Assembly: GCA_016716475.1 (NCBI GenBank)
Contig: JADJWG010000001.1
Span: 186,001 to 250,000 of the forward strand
DNA length: 64,000 nucleotides
Source: Phycisphaerales bacterium
GTDB lineage: Bacteria > Planctomycetota > Phycisphaerae > UBA1845 > Fen-1342
Direction of reading: 5' to 3'
A program made the position numbers and the translations under genes. Positions 53,106-62,308 of the stretch are shown piece by piece. The notes below the pieces were generated by a model. The model had not been told where the DNA came from and ran no database searches. It was given only the letters and a program-made list of their open reading frames with translations. Numbering within the stretch: position 1 is the stretch's first letter; each line of letters opens with the position of its first letter.

Positions 53106-53924
53106 ATGAAAGCCGAACAAGCCAAGAAAGTCGCTGACCAAGCCCTCGAACAACTCGCCGAAGCACTCAAGAGCGGGCGAAGCGAAGAACTCACCCGCTA
53201 CCTCGCGATGCTCGCGCGGTTCCACAAGTACAGTTTCGGGAATGTCATGCTGATCCTCTCGCAGATGCCCGACGCGACCCATGTCGCCGGCTTCAACACC
53301 TGGAAGCAGCTGGGCCGCTTCGTGAAGAAGGGCGAGAAGGGCATCGTCATCATCGCGCCGATGCTGATCCGCAAGCAGGATGAGGACGCCAAAGACAGCG
53401 AGCAGCCGCAGTCCGCGCTGCGATTCCGTGGCGTCTACGTCTTCGACGTGTCCCAGACCGACGGCGAGGCGCTTCCCGAGCCGTCCCAAATTAGCGGCGA
53501 ACCCGGCCATCACCTCTGCCGCCTTCGCGAGATTATCGCCGAGCGCGGCATCACGATCGACAGCGACGACCTGCCCTTCGGGGCCGACGGCGTCTCACGC
53601 GGCGGCCGCATCAGCATCCGCCCCGACCTTGAGCCGGCCCACGAGTTCTCCGTCACCGTCCACGAGCTTGCCCACGAATTGCTCCACCGCGGCGACGACC
53701 GTCCGACCAGCAAGACCGTCCGCGAGACCGAGGCCGAAGCAGTCGCCTTCGTCATCTGCCAGGCCATCGGCCTTGAAAACGGGACCGCCGCCAGCGACTA
53801 CATCCAACTCTATAACGGTGAGACGAAGACGCTTGCCGAGTCGCTGGACCGCATCCAGAAGACGGCCACCGACATCATCACGGCCCTCCACGGCGCTCCG
53901 GACGAGCAGTCGCAGGCCGCCTGA
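53106..53924 (+). CDS. ArdC-like antirestriction protein (ssDNA-binding and zinc-peptidase-like)
   Basis: A 272-residue protein starting at ATG 53106 with AAAGGAG upstream. The N-terminal half is the ArdC ssDNA-binding domain (YLAMLARFHKYSFGNVMLIL, ATHVAGFNTWKQLGRFVKKG, FRGVYVFDVSQTDG). The C-terminal half has a zinc peptidase motif (VTVHELAHELLH, about 186-197) with a downstream Glu (RETEAEAVAFVICQAIGL). ArdC proteins protect incoming plasmid DNA from type I and II restriction, matching the conjugative context. It stands alone between a structured leader and a terminator, suiting early expression in a new host. Confidence 0.87.
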   Translation: MKAEQAKKVADQALEQLAEALKSGRSEELTRYLAMLARFHKYSFGNVMLILSQMPDATHVAGFNTWKQLGRFVKKGEKGIVIIAPMLIRKQDEDAKDSEQPQSALRFRGVYVFDVSQTDGEALPEPSQISGEPGHHLCRLREIIAERGITIDSDDLPFGADGVSRGGRISIRPDLEPAHEFSVTVHELAHELLHRGDDRPTSKTVRETEAEAVAFVICQAIGLENGTAASDYIQLYNGETKTLAESLDRIQKTATDIITALHGAPDEQSQAA

Positions 53925-53932
53925 CTCTCACC

Positions 53933-53960
53933 GCACCCCGGCGGGCATCAGCCGGGGTGC
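53933..53960 (+). terminator. Rho-independent terminator after the ArdC-like gene
   Basis: GCACCCCGGC (53933-53942) pairs perfectly with GCCGGGGTGC (53951-53960) around an 8-base loop, followed by CTTTCTGCTT. It starts 8 bases after the stop. Confidence 0.78.
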
Positions 53961-54117
53961 CTTTCTGCTTGTTGGGGCGACCTCACCGCCAAGCGGGGGA
54001 CACCAGAAGGCGAGCAGCCAAAAGGACTAAGCCACCGGATAAGTGGAGCGGAAGCGTACCACCTCCACATCAAGCCTGGTGCTCTACCCCATCCGAGCAA
54101 GTGGCGAACACGCCCGG

Positions 54118-54146
54118 TTGACATGTCTATCATGATCCGATAGATA
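54118..54146 (+). promoter_or_regulatory. Promoter with embedded operator ahead of the methylase-Z1 defence operon
   Basis: A perfect -35 TTGACA (54118-54123) is followed after 17 bases by the weak -10 TAGATA (54141-54146). An inverted repeat CTATC (54127-54131) / GATAG (54139-54143) with a 7-base spacer lies within the spacer and touches the -10, where a bound repressor would block polymerase. The first gene of the operon encodes a winged-helix protein. Confidence 0.5.
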
Positions 54147-54173
54147 GGTGGCGGAGGTCAGGAGGCCCCGCGG

Positions 54174-54464
54174 ATGCTGTACCAACGATCCCTTGACATC
54201 GAACGACGCCTGGAGGCGGTGCTTGGCATGATCCGCAAGGGAACCTACTCGACTCCGATGATCGCTAAGGAACTGGGCGTCTCGATCCCAACGGTGTCGC
54301 GTGATGTGACTGCCCTTCGCCAGCGAGGATACGACATTCGCGCGGAGAGAGGCGACCAAGGGTGGCGATATCTACTCATCCAGAAAGCCGCTTCCAGTAG
54401 CAGACAAGGAACAGGGCCCGCCGGTACATCGGACCGCGATCGTTCGAGAGGGCGCAGGCGATGA
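54174..54464 (+). CDS. Winged-helix regulator leading the defence operon (96 aa)
   Basis: ATG 54174 with GGAGG 8 bases upstream. The domain SLDIERRLEAVLGMIRKGTY, STPMIAKELGVSIPTVSRDV, TALRQRGYDIRAERGDQGWR is an HTH_11/DeoR-like winged helix. The last 25 residues are Arg/Ser-rich and probably disordered. It overlaps the methyltransferase start (ATGA). Inference: it represses the operon through the inverted repeat in the promoter, playing the part that C proteins play in restriction systems. Confidence 0.78.
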   Translation: MLYQRSLDIERRLEAVLGMIRKGTYSTPMIAKELGVSIPTVSRDVTALRQRGYDIRAERGDQGWRYLLIQKAASSSRQGTGPAGTSDRDRSRGRRR

Positions 54465-56029
54465 TCAAAGTCATCGATATTTTTGCCGGCCCGGGTGGTC
54501 TCAGTGAAGGGTTCGAAGCTGTAACGGATAAGAAAGGGAAGTCCGTATTCGAGGTGATGCTGTCCATCGAAAAGGATGCACAAGCGCACGCAACTCTGCG
54601 ACTACGGACATTCTTCCGCCAGTTTCGAGATGGAGCTCCCGATGAATACTATCGCCTGCTTCGGGGTGAGATCAGTCAGGAGGAACTCTTTGCTGCATAC
54701 CCTCATGAGGCGAGATGTGCAGAGGAACGCTCATGGCATACTGCACTTGGTCAGGATGGTGAAGATCCTGGACAGGTGCGCAAACGCATCAAGGCTTCGC
54801 TCGGAATTGATACAAGCTGGGTACTCATTGGCGGTCCACCATGTCAGGCGTATTCGATTGCCGGTCGTTCGCGCAACCAGGGTAATCCCGAGTACGACCC
54901 TGCCAAGGACGAACGCCAGCGGCTTTATGTCGAGTACCTGCAGATTCTCGCAGAGCACAGACCTGCCGTGTTCATCATGGAGAATGTCAAGGGTCTGCTC
55001 TCGGCTACTCTGAACAACGAGCGTGTATTTCACCGCATTCTGGAAGACCTGCGAGATCCCGCGAGTGCAGTTGCACGCGGAGGCAGGAATGGCAGCCATG
55101 TACGGAATGGCGGGTACCGAATCCATTCTCTGGTTGAAGATCATGTATTCGAGAATGGAACATTGCGCGGTGCAGTCATTGAGGCAGAGCGATTTGGAGT
55201 TCCGCAGGCGCGGCATCGGGTTATCCTGCTGGGAATCCGCGACGACCTGGTAGGCATCAAACCCCGGATACTCACCCGGCAACGCCCCATATCAGTCACA
55301 TCGGTCATCGGTTCACTACCCAGACTTCGCAGCGGGATCTCGCCACAGAAGCAGGATTCGAGCAATGCATGGAGATCGCTCCTGCAGTCTCAGGTAGGCA
55401 GCCGCTGGGCGAACATCGGCACGCGAAAGGCAGACAGCGAATCCCTGTCGCAGTTCATTTGTGACACCCTGACACAGATCGCACTTCCGAGAGCGAATCG
55501 GGGTGGCGAGTTCATCGCCTGCGATGCGAGCACGACATACGCCGACGACTGGTTCTCCGACACTCGCATCGGTGGCGTTTGCAATCACAGCAGCCGCTCG
55601 CACATGCAGAAAGATCTCTTCCGGTATTTCTATGCCGCCTGCTACGCCAAGCATCACGGCCGGTCACCGTCACTGAAACACTTCCCAACTGACCTGCTTC
55701 CGGATCATGTGAATGTAGGAGATGCAATCACGAATGGAGGTCACTTTTCCGACCGCTTCCGAGTACAGGTGAGTTCTCGCCCAAGTACCACTGTAGTGTC
55801 GCATATCAGCAAGGACGGCCACTACTACATTCATCCAGATCCACTCCAATGCAGGAGCCTGACGGTCCGGGAGGCAGCTCGTCTGCAGACATTCCCTGAC
55901 AACTACTTCTTCTGCGGGAATCGGACTGCCCAGTATGTGCAGGTCGGCAATGCGGTACCGCCTCTGCTAGCCCACCAGATCGGCGAAATCGTCCGTGATG
56001 TTCTCAAAGCGGCAGGAGCCAACTTCTGA
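54461..56029 (+). CDS. DNA (cytosine-5) methyltransferase
   Basis: A 522-residue C5 methylase with all main motifs in order: I (VIDIFAGPGGLSEGF), IV with catalytic Cys (LIGGPPCQAYSIAGRSR), VI (VFIMENVKGLLS), VIII (GVPQARHRVILLG), a long target-recognition region (about 280-450), IX (TVREAARLQTFPDNYFF) and X (QVGNAVPPLLAHQIGEIV). No cognate type II endonuclease follows. The next genes are Vsr, a GHKL ATPase, Z1 and PD-(D/E)XK proteins, matching the computationally described MORC/MutL-linked modification systems. It shares one base with the vsr start. Confidence 0.92.
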   Translation: MIKVIDIFAGPGGLSEGFEAVTDKKGKSVFEVMLSIEKDAQAHATLRLRTFFRQFRDGAPDEYYRLLRGEISQEELFAAYPHEARCAEERSWHTALGQDGEDPGQVRKRIKASLGIDTSWVLIGGPPCQAYSIAGRSRNQGNPEYDPAKDERQRLYVEYLQILAEHRPAVFIMENVKGLLSATLNNERVFHRILEDLRDPASAVARGGRNGSHVRNGGYRIHSLVEDHVFENGTLRGAVIEAERFGVPQARHRVILLGIRDDLVGIKPRILTRQRPISVTSVIGSLPRLRSGISPQKQDSSNAWRSLLQSQVGSRWANIGTRKADSESLSQFICDTLTQIALPRANRGGEFIACDASTTYADDWFSDTRIGGVCNHSSRSHMQKDLFRYFYAACYAKHHGRSPSLKHFPTDLLPDHVNVGDAITNGGHFSDRFRVQVSSRPSTTVVSHISKDGHYYIHPDPLQCRSLTVREAARLQTFPDNYFFCGNRTAQYVQVGNAVPPLLAHQIGEIVRDVLKAAGANF

Positions 56030-56472
56030 TGGATCGGATCACTTCAGAGCACCGCAGCTGGAACATGTCGCGAATTCGCGGCAAGGACAGCGGTCCTGAG
56101 CGAGCCGTCCGGTCATTGCTGCACAGAGAGGGATTCAGGTTCCGTCTGCATCAGCGTTCACTTCCGGGAACTCCCGACATCGTTCTGCCCCGGTACCGCA
56201 GTGTTGTGTTTGTTCATGGCTGTTTCTGGCATCGTCACGCCGGATGCCGGTTCGCATATACACCAAAGAGCCGGCAAGCGTTCTGGTCTGAGAAGTTCCG
56301 CAGCAATCAGGCCCGTGATGCCCGTGTCGTCTCAGAGCTCGAAGCGGCAGGATGGCGTGTGCTTGTCGTCTGGGAGTGTGAGCTCCGCGATATGGAGCAA
56401 CTCGCAGCGAGACTTCGGGAATGTCTTATACACCAGGATCGGCGGACCCAAGGGAAGAGGGGGGCCAGGTGA
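56029..56472 (+). CDS. vsr: Vsr-type very short patch repair endonuclease
   Basis: A 147-residue nuclease with the family signature: SWNMSRIRGKDSGPE, LHREGFRFRLHQRSLPGTPD (catalytic Asp), VVFVHGCFWHRHAGC (zinc and active-site residues), FWSEKFRSNQARDARV and LVVWECELR. Vsr nicks at T:G mismatches produced by deamination of 5-methylcytosine, so pairing with a C5 methylase is expected. In this operon type a Vsr-like protein may instead act as the nuclease of defence; the sequence cannot decide. Its stop overlaps the ATPase GTG start (GTGA). Confidence 0.92.
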   Translation: MDRITSEHRSWNMSRIRGKDSGPERAVRSLLHREGFRFRLHQRSLPGTPDIVLPRYRSVVFVHGCFWHRHAGCRFAYTPKSRQAFWSEKFRSNQARDARVVSELEAAGWRVLVVWECELRDMEQLAARLRECLIHQDRRTQGKRGAR

Positions 56473-56629
56473 GTCGGACAAGGCGAACCGTTGAAGGGGC
56501 TGTTTCACTCGGGGAGAATGTTCCTCCGGATCCTGCGAGCCTGGCAGAGTCGCTGCGCGACTTCGGCTACACATTGCCAACAGCTCTCGCCGATCTACTC
56601 GACAACAGTTTGACCGCGGAAGCAACCAA

Positions 56630-56637
56630 CATTCGTA
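56630..56637 (+). repeat. Left copy of the 8-bp target site duplication
   Basis: CATTCGTA directly before the insertion sequence, identical to the copy at 58125-58132. Eight bases is the usual duplication length for the ISL3 family. Confidence 0.92.
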
Positions 56638-58124
56638 GGCTCCTCGCTGTTTTGTGTGGGTAAGACCGTGAGCTTGGTGACGTAAGTTGTGCGGGGTCTG
56701 GCGCTTTTCGATCGGGCGGCGGTCGGAGAGGATGCGGCGGATCAGGCGGCCGCAGCGGCATCCGATGGGGCTCGCCCCAAACCCCGCCAGGGCTCTGCCC
56801 CCTGAACCCCGGCTTCTTTCCTCCGGTGAGAAGGAAGCCGCCGGAGAGTTCGCGGCCAGACTGCAAGGAAGCCGAGTGATGCGATCAGATGCAGGAGCTG
56901 TTCCGGGTGGCATTGGGGCTGGCCGAGCCGTGGGTCGTCAGCAAGATCGAGTTTTCCGGGGACCGGCAGCAGCTGGAACTCTGGCTGGACTTCCCTTCCG
57001 GCAGCCGCTTCGCTTGCCCGGAGTGCGGACGCGCCGGTTGCGGGGCCTACGACAGCACGGAGCGGACCTGGCGGCACCTGAACTTCTTTCAGCACAAGAC
57101 GCTATTGACGCCCGGCAACCGCGGGTCGAGTGTCCGGACCACGGGGTCAAGACGGTTGAAGTGCCGTGGTCGCGGCCGGGTTCGGGTTTTACGCTGCTGA
57201 TGGAGGCGTTCATCCTGATGTTGGTGCAGGGCGGCATGACGCCGCGCAGGTGGCCGTTCTGATCGGTGAGCACGACACGCGGGTGTGGCGGGTCTTGCAG
57301 CACTATGTCGAGCGGGCCCGCCGCGGCGGACTTCTCGCCGGTGACCGCCATCGGCGTGGACGAGACTTCCCGCGCGCGGCCACAACTACATCAGCGTGTT
57401 CATGGATTTGGGCAACGAGCCAAGCCGGGTGCTGTTCGCCACCGAAGGCAAGGATGCCCGGACCGTCGCGGCGTTCAGCGCGACCTGGAGGCTCACGGCG
57501 GGCGGGCCGAGCAGATTGAGGAGCCTCCTGGACATGTCGGCGGCGTTCATCAACGGTCTGCGCGAGCAGTTCCCGGAGGCCCAACTGACCTTCGACAACT
57601 TCCACCTGATGAAGCTGCTGGGGCTGCGGTCGATCAGGTCCGGCGTGAGGAACAGCGGACACACCCGGAACTCAAGGGCACGCGTTACGTCTGGTTGAAG
57701 AACGACTGGAACCGCACCGAGAAGCAGGCCCGCGTCTTTGACGAGTTGCGCCAGCAAGCTGGCGACCGTGCGGGCCACGCACATGAAGAGTGTCTTCCAG
57801 GATCTCTTCGCCTGCGACACCGTGGAAGAGGCTGAACCGCTGCTCAAGCAGTGGTACTCTGGCCACCCACAGCCGGATTCCGGCCATGATCAAGGCGGCC
57901 AAGACGATCAAGAAGCACTGGGCGGCGTGCTGCGCTGGTTCACTTCGCGAATCAGTAACGGACCGCTGGAGGCGATCAACAGCCTGATCCAGTCGGCCAA
58001 GAGAAAAGCCCGCGGCTTCCGCTCGACCCACTACCTGATCACCATGGTCTACCTGATCGCCGGAAAACTCGACTTCAAGCTGCCGGCCATCGCTCAGGTT
58101 ACCCACACAAAATAGCGAGGAGGC
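56638..58124. mobile_element. ISL3-like insertion sequence (1,487 bp)
   Basis: The ends are 26-base inverted repeats with two mismatches; the shared core includes CTCCTCGCT, TTTTGTGTGGGTAA and the outer G. A perfect 8-base duplication flanks it. The interior encodes a transposase related to ISL3 (zinc-finger start, DDE core, C-terminal GFRSTHYLI block). Size, end structure and duplication length agree with the family. It lies in the forward orientation relative to the interrupted gene. Confidence 0.9.
56889..58115 (+). pseudogene. ISL3-like transposase, broken by multiple frameshifts
   Basis: From ATG 56889: MQELFRVALGLAEPWVVSKI, a zinc finger (FACPECGRAGCGAYDSTERT), then frame changes near 57,100, 57,235, 57,325, 57,375, 57,500, 57,610, 57,745, 57,860 and 57,925. 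Pieces in different frames match the family in order: VEVPWSRPGSGFTLLMEAFI, AVLIGEHDTRVWRVLQHYV, PVTAIGVDETS, AAFINGLREQFPEAQLTFDN, YVWLKNDWNRTEKQARVFDE and FTSRISNGPLEAINSLIQSA. Residue identity looks well kept between the shifts. As written it cannot make transposase. Confidence 0.82.
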
Positions 58125-58132
58125 CATTCGTA
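58125..58132 (+). repeat. Right copy of the 8-bp target site duplication
   Basis: CATTCGTA immediately after the insertion sequence, identical to 56630-56637. The ATPase reading frame continues directly from it. Confidence 0.92.
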
Positions 58133-59488
58133 TCCAACTGGAAGCTGCGGGTGATGCTTCTCATATTGCCGTGATCGATGACGGCAAGGGGATGACTGTA
58201 GAGCAGTTGCGGGATGCCATGCGGATGGGAACAGGTGGACCGATCTCCGCTCGGCAAGCAGGAGATCTGGGGCGCTTCGGACTCGGCCTCAAGACAGCTT
58301 CGCTGTCACAGGGTCGTTGTGTCACTGTGATCACCAAGCCATCGGCTGATTCACCACCGATCATCCGACGCTGGGATCTGCGCCATATTGCATCGAGCGG
58401 GTGGCAGTTGCTGACAAATCCTGGGGAGGCAGCAAGCCGTTATGTGGATCATGTTGCTTCGCTTCCACATGGCACCGCTGTGGTGATAGAGGATCTCGAC
58501 AGGTCCGCGTTCCTGCTCGGTGACCCCGCACGGGCTGTTGAACACCTGGGACGTGCCCTGGAAGCGGTGCGTCTGCATCTGTCCATGGTGTTTCACAGGT
58601 TTATCGAAGAAGGCGTGTCGATCACAGTCGGGCAGACCACCCTGAAGGGCTGGAATCCGTTCCTGACGCAGGTGTCAACCAAACTCCCAACTGAGACACT
58701 GCGCCTGAATGCGCTGGACATCAATGTTACTCCATATGTGCTGCCACACCACAGCCGGCTTACAGATGATGAACACGACGCCGCTGCCGGGCCCGGCGGC
58801 TGGAACTCGCACCAAGGGTTCTTCATCTACCGTTGCAGGCGACTGATCGTGCCGGGGACATGGCTCAATCTGCAGCTTAAAAAGGAGGACCATTTCAAGC
58901 TGGCACGAATTCAGGTAGACCTGCCGAACGGGCTGGATGCCGAATGGCATCTGAATGTGATGAAGTCCCATGTAGCGGCACCTGCCGTTCTTCGGGATGA
59001 CTTCAAGCGCATTGCTCGCGAAGTACGCCATGATGCCGCCGAAGTCTACAGGTACCGCGGTGAACGGCAGGCTCCGACCAAAGCACCGCCGCAGCGTTAT
59101 GTGTGGAAGCGGGAGGAAACACGGTCCGGAGTGCGTTACCGCGTTGATCGTTCTCACCCGGTTATCCGGGCGCTTCTGCATTCCGGCTGCGATCATGACC
59201 GATTGCTGGATCGTGTGCTGGAGCTCGTGGAAGAGTCCATTCCCGTAGCCACCATGCTTCAGGAGCGTTCACGCGCGATTGACGGTTCTGCAGATCCCGC
59301 ATCCGTAAGCGTGGAGAGCCTGATCGAGCTTGTAATTGCCGCCGAACAGTTTCTGATCCGTGCCGGACGCTCTCCTGTGGCCGCGCGAGACACAGTGCTG
59401 GCGGCTGAGCCATTTGTGCGTTTCCGGGAGCCACTCCTGCGAGCGCTACAGAATCCTTCAGCGAGACTGCCAACAAAGGAGAGCAACA

Positions 59489-62308
59489 ATGACCACAGCG
59501 CCTGATCCATTTGCAGCAGTGTTCACGAAGGACAATTTTCTTGACCTGATTCTGCGCGGGTTCAGCGGCGCAGAGGAGCCGACAGTCGCACAGGTGGAAA
59601 GTGCGGTTGACAGTCTGATGATCGGGCCGTTCGAGCAATTGCGCACTGAGCGTGCAGCGATCATCGAAGATGCTCTTCGCCGGGTCCGGGTGCGAATCGG
59701 CGCGGCTTCGACGCTCGACGATGACAGTGGCCACGAAGACTGGCTTCCCCAGCTCGATCGTACAGGCTGGCGTCTGTGGCCTCGCCTGTCAGAGTATCTG
59801 AGACTCGAATCGCATCTCGCCCCTTCCGTTTTGAGAGAACTCGATCGTTCAACCGATCAGACGCTTGAACGGCTGGAGTCTCCGCTTCGTGACGGCCCCT
59901 GGGATCGTCGCGGCCTGGTGGTCGGCCATGTCCAGTCGGGCAAGACAACACACTACACATCGGTGATCGCCAAGGCACTCGATGCCGGCTACCAGATCGT
60001 CATTGTCCTCGCTGGCATTCACAAGAGCCTTCGCAGTCAGACGCATGAGCGGCTTGACAAGGATCTGATCGGAATCGATAGCGCCGCACTGCTGGAGGCG
60101 GCGCGGCGTGGAGAGGGACCTCCGGAAGGTGCAGCTGTCATCGGAGTGGGCCGGTTTGACCTTGAGCGTGGCCACGCCGACCTTCCGTTCACTATCCTGA
60201 CTTGCACAACATCAGCGGATAATGGCGACTTCAGAACGACAATCGCCAGGCAGATCGGCTTTCGTGTGAGCCCGGGCACCCGACTGGTCATTGTGGTCAA
60301 GAAGAACAGGGGCATCCTCACCAATCTGCGAGACTGGCTGCGGGCACAGAACGCCGGCCCGGGCGAAACCGCCCGAATCCACGCACCAGCTCTGGTTATT
60401 GATGACGAGGCAGACCATGCCTCCATCAACACGAACGACCCCGAGGAAGATCCGACGACCATCAACCGGCTCATCCGTGAGTTGCTGTTGTCGTTCGACC
60501 GGGTGGGATTTGTCGGCTATACCGCCACACCATTTGCGAATATTTTCATCCCGTCGGGCCCACCCGATGGTGCATACGGCGATGATCTGTTCCCCAGGTC
60601 ATTTGTCGTCAATCTCAAGGCACCATCTGATTATATCGGGCCATCGTTCGTATTCGGGCATCCCGGCGACGAATCCGTCGGATTGCCTGCACAGCTTCCG
60701 CTGCCGATGCATGTGCCTGTCAATGACTCTGCCCCTTGGCTTCCCGATGGTCACAAGAACGGTCATGTCCCAGGCCCGCTGCCGGCGACACTGTGCGAAG
60801 CGATCCGGCTGTTTGTGCTCGTCTGTGCGGCTCGCACCGTTCGGGGGCAGAACGCCGAGCACAGTACGATGCTCGTCCATGCAACACGCTTCGTCAATGT
60901 TCAGGACCGAGTCGCTCAGCAGATCGAAGAGGAGGTGAACACGCTCCGTAATGTAGTGACTCTGGGAGCGACGGCCAATGTAGAAGAAATGCGAGCCGTG
61001 TTCCGCGATATCTGGGAACGACGGGAGGGTCGTCACCACGACGCGTTCAGTACGGCACTCGGCGACAGATGCCAGCCTCTTCCGGATTTTGATGCGGTGT
61101 GGGAGCAGGTCCCGGATGCCCTGAATCGCATTCAGATCATGAAGGTGAACGGAAGCTCCACGGATGCTCTTGCATACTCGCGCACCCCTGAGGGCCTCTG
61201 GGTGATTGCCATAGGTGGGGACAAGCTGAGCCGGGGCCTCACTCTTGCGGGACTGTCCGTCAGCTACTTTCTCCGTACCTCGAAGATGTTCGACACACTC
61301 ATGCAGATGGGCCGCTGGTTCGGCTATCGACCAGGCTATGCCGACCTGTGCAGGGTCTATACAACGGACTCACTCCATGTTGCCTTCCGCGAGATCGCTC
61401 TTGCAATGGACGATCTGCGCGCCGAGCTTGATCGGATGGCAGAAGCCAGAAAGACACCCGAAGAATTCGGTCTGCGGGTCCGGACACCGTCCGATGGGCT
61501 TCTGATCACGGCGGCTAACAAGATCCGCGATGGAGAAAAGGTCTTTGTCCGGTTCGCTGGCGAACTCGTGCAGGCGCTTGAGATCCAGAGAGTTGGCCCG
61601 CAGGGTGATGCCAACAGGGAGGCGGTACGAACCCTCATAGAGCGAGTCGGCCCGGGTTTCACAAGATCAGTGCGAGGAAGGAACTCGTCACACTTCCTCT
61701 GGAGCGATGTGCCGGTGGCCACGGTACTTGAGTTCCTCGAGAAGTACGAGGCTATTTCAACACCCAGCTTCTTCGGACGATGCGATGCCCTCCGTCGCTA
61801 CATCCGGGAACGAGCCACACAGGGTGAGCTGCACAGCTGGACGGTTGCAGTCATTTCACGGGGCAACAGCCCCGCAGGGGAAGTGACGATTGCCGGAGTT
61901 GAGTTTCCGCGGGTCATCCGCGGCCCGAAGGATGCACCCATTCCTTCAGATCGGTTTGCCACTCAGGCGGTCGTAGGCTCTGCGGACGAAGCAGCTGATC
62001 TGACGCAGGAGGAGTATGCACAGGCTCTCGCTCTGTCACCATCGCCGCGTAACAAACCTGATGAGCGGCCGACTTCTCCTGCACGGGAAAAAGTTCGAGA
62101 AGTCCGGGGTTCATCGGGACGCGGATATCTGATGCTCTATCTCATCAAGGATCCCAACCCAGACAATCCGGTGGAGTTCATTCCCTCGGCGGCCATCAGC
62201 TTCCCTGAGTCGGCAACTGCTCAGCCACTGGCTTACACCGTCAATGAAACATGGCGACGGGAGTACGGACTGTTTGATCTGGAGGATGGCGATGCCGACG
62301 CTACTTGA
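59489..62308 (+). CDS. Z1-domain ATPase (helicase-like) of a MORC-linked defence system
   Basis: A 939-residue protein starting at ATG 59489, 17 bases inside the end of the ATPase gene. Helicase-type motifs: Walker A (GLVVGHVQSGKTTHYTSVIA, about 145-160), Walker B (PALVIDDEADHASINTND, about 300), a GFVGYTATPFANIF segment typical of Z1 proteins, and a C-terminal RecA-like region (KLSRGLTLAGLSVSYFLRTS, MGRWFGYRPGYADLCRVYT). Z1 proteins occur with GHKL ATPases, methylases and PD-(D/E)XK proteins in predicted phage-defence operons; here the complete gene set supports this. Confidence 0.9.
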   Translation: MTTAPDPFAAVFTKDNFLDLILRGFSGAEEPTVAQVESAVDSLMIGPFEQLRTERAAIIEDALRRVRVRIGAASTLDDDSGHEDWLPQLDRTGWRLWPRLSEYLRLESHLAPSVLRELDRSTDQTLERLESPLRDGPWDRRGLVVGHVQSGKTTHYTSVIAKALDAGYQIVIVLAGIHKSLRSQTHERLDKDLIGIDSAALLEAARRGEGPPEGAAVIGVGRFDLERGHADLPFTILTCTTSADNGDFRTTIARQIGFRVSPGTRLVIVVKKNRGILTNLRDWLRAQNAGPGETARIHAPALVIDDEADHASINTNDPEEDPTTINRLIRELLLSFDRVGFVGYTATPFANIFIPSGPPDGAYGDDLFPRSFVVNLKAPSDYIGPSFVFGHPGDESVGLPAQLPLPMHVPVNDSAPWLPDGHKNGHVPGPLPATLCEAIRLFVLVCAARTVRGQNAEHSTMLVHATRFVNVQDRVAQQIEEEVNTLRNVVTLGATANVEEMRAVFRDIWERREGRHHDAFSTALGDRCQPLPDFDAVWEQVPDALNRIQIMKVNGSSTDALAYSRTPEGLWVIAIGGDKLSRGLTLAGLSVSYFLRTSKMFDTLMQMGRWFGYRPGYADLCRVYTTDSLHVAFREIALAMDDLRAELDRMAEARKTPEEFGLRVRTPSDGLLITAANKIRDGEKVFVRFAGELVQALEIQRVGPQGDANREAVRTLIERVGPGFTRSVRGRNSSHFLWSDVPVATVLEFLEKYEAISTPSFFGRCDALRRYIRERATQGELHSWTVAVISRGNSPAGEVTIAGVEFPRVIRGPKDAPIPSDRFATQAVVGSADEAADLTQEEYAQALALSPSPRNKPDERPTSPAREKVREVRGSSGRGYLMLYLIKDPNPDNPVEFIPSAAISFPESATAQPLAYTVNETWRREYGLFDLEDGDADAT

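Larger units (their letters stand above)
56469..59505 (+). pseudogene. MORC/MutL-like GHKL ATPase gene interrupted by an insertion sequence
   Basis: The 5' part (56469-56637, GTG start overlapping vsr) encodes the first 56 residues, including the ATP-binding N-box TLPTALADLLDNSLTA. The 3' part resumes after the insertion (from 58133, with the duplicated bases before it) as IQLEAAGDASHIAVIDDGKG, then GRFGLGLKTASLSQ, both GHKL motifs, and continues to a helical C-terminal region. Joining the parts and keeping one copy of CATTCGTA gives an unbroken 513-codon frame. The insertion separates the N-box from the D-G-x-G motif, so neither half can bind ATP normally. A GTG at 58171 could start a truncated product. 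Confidence 0.9.
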
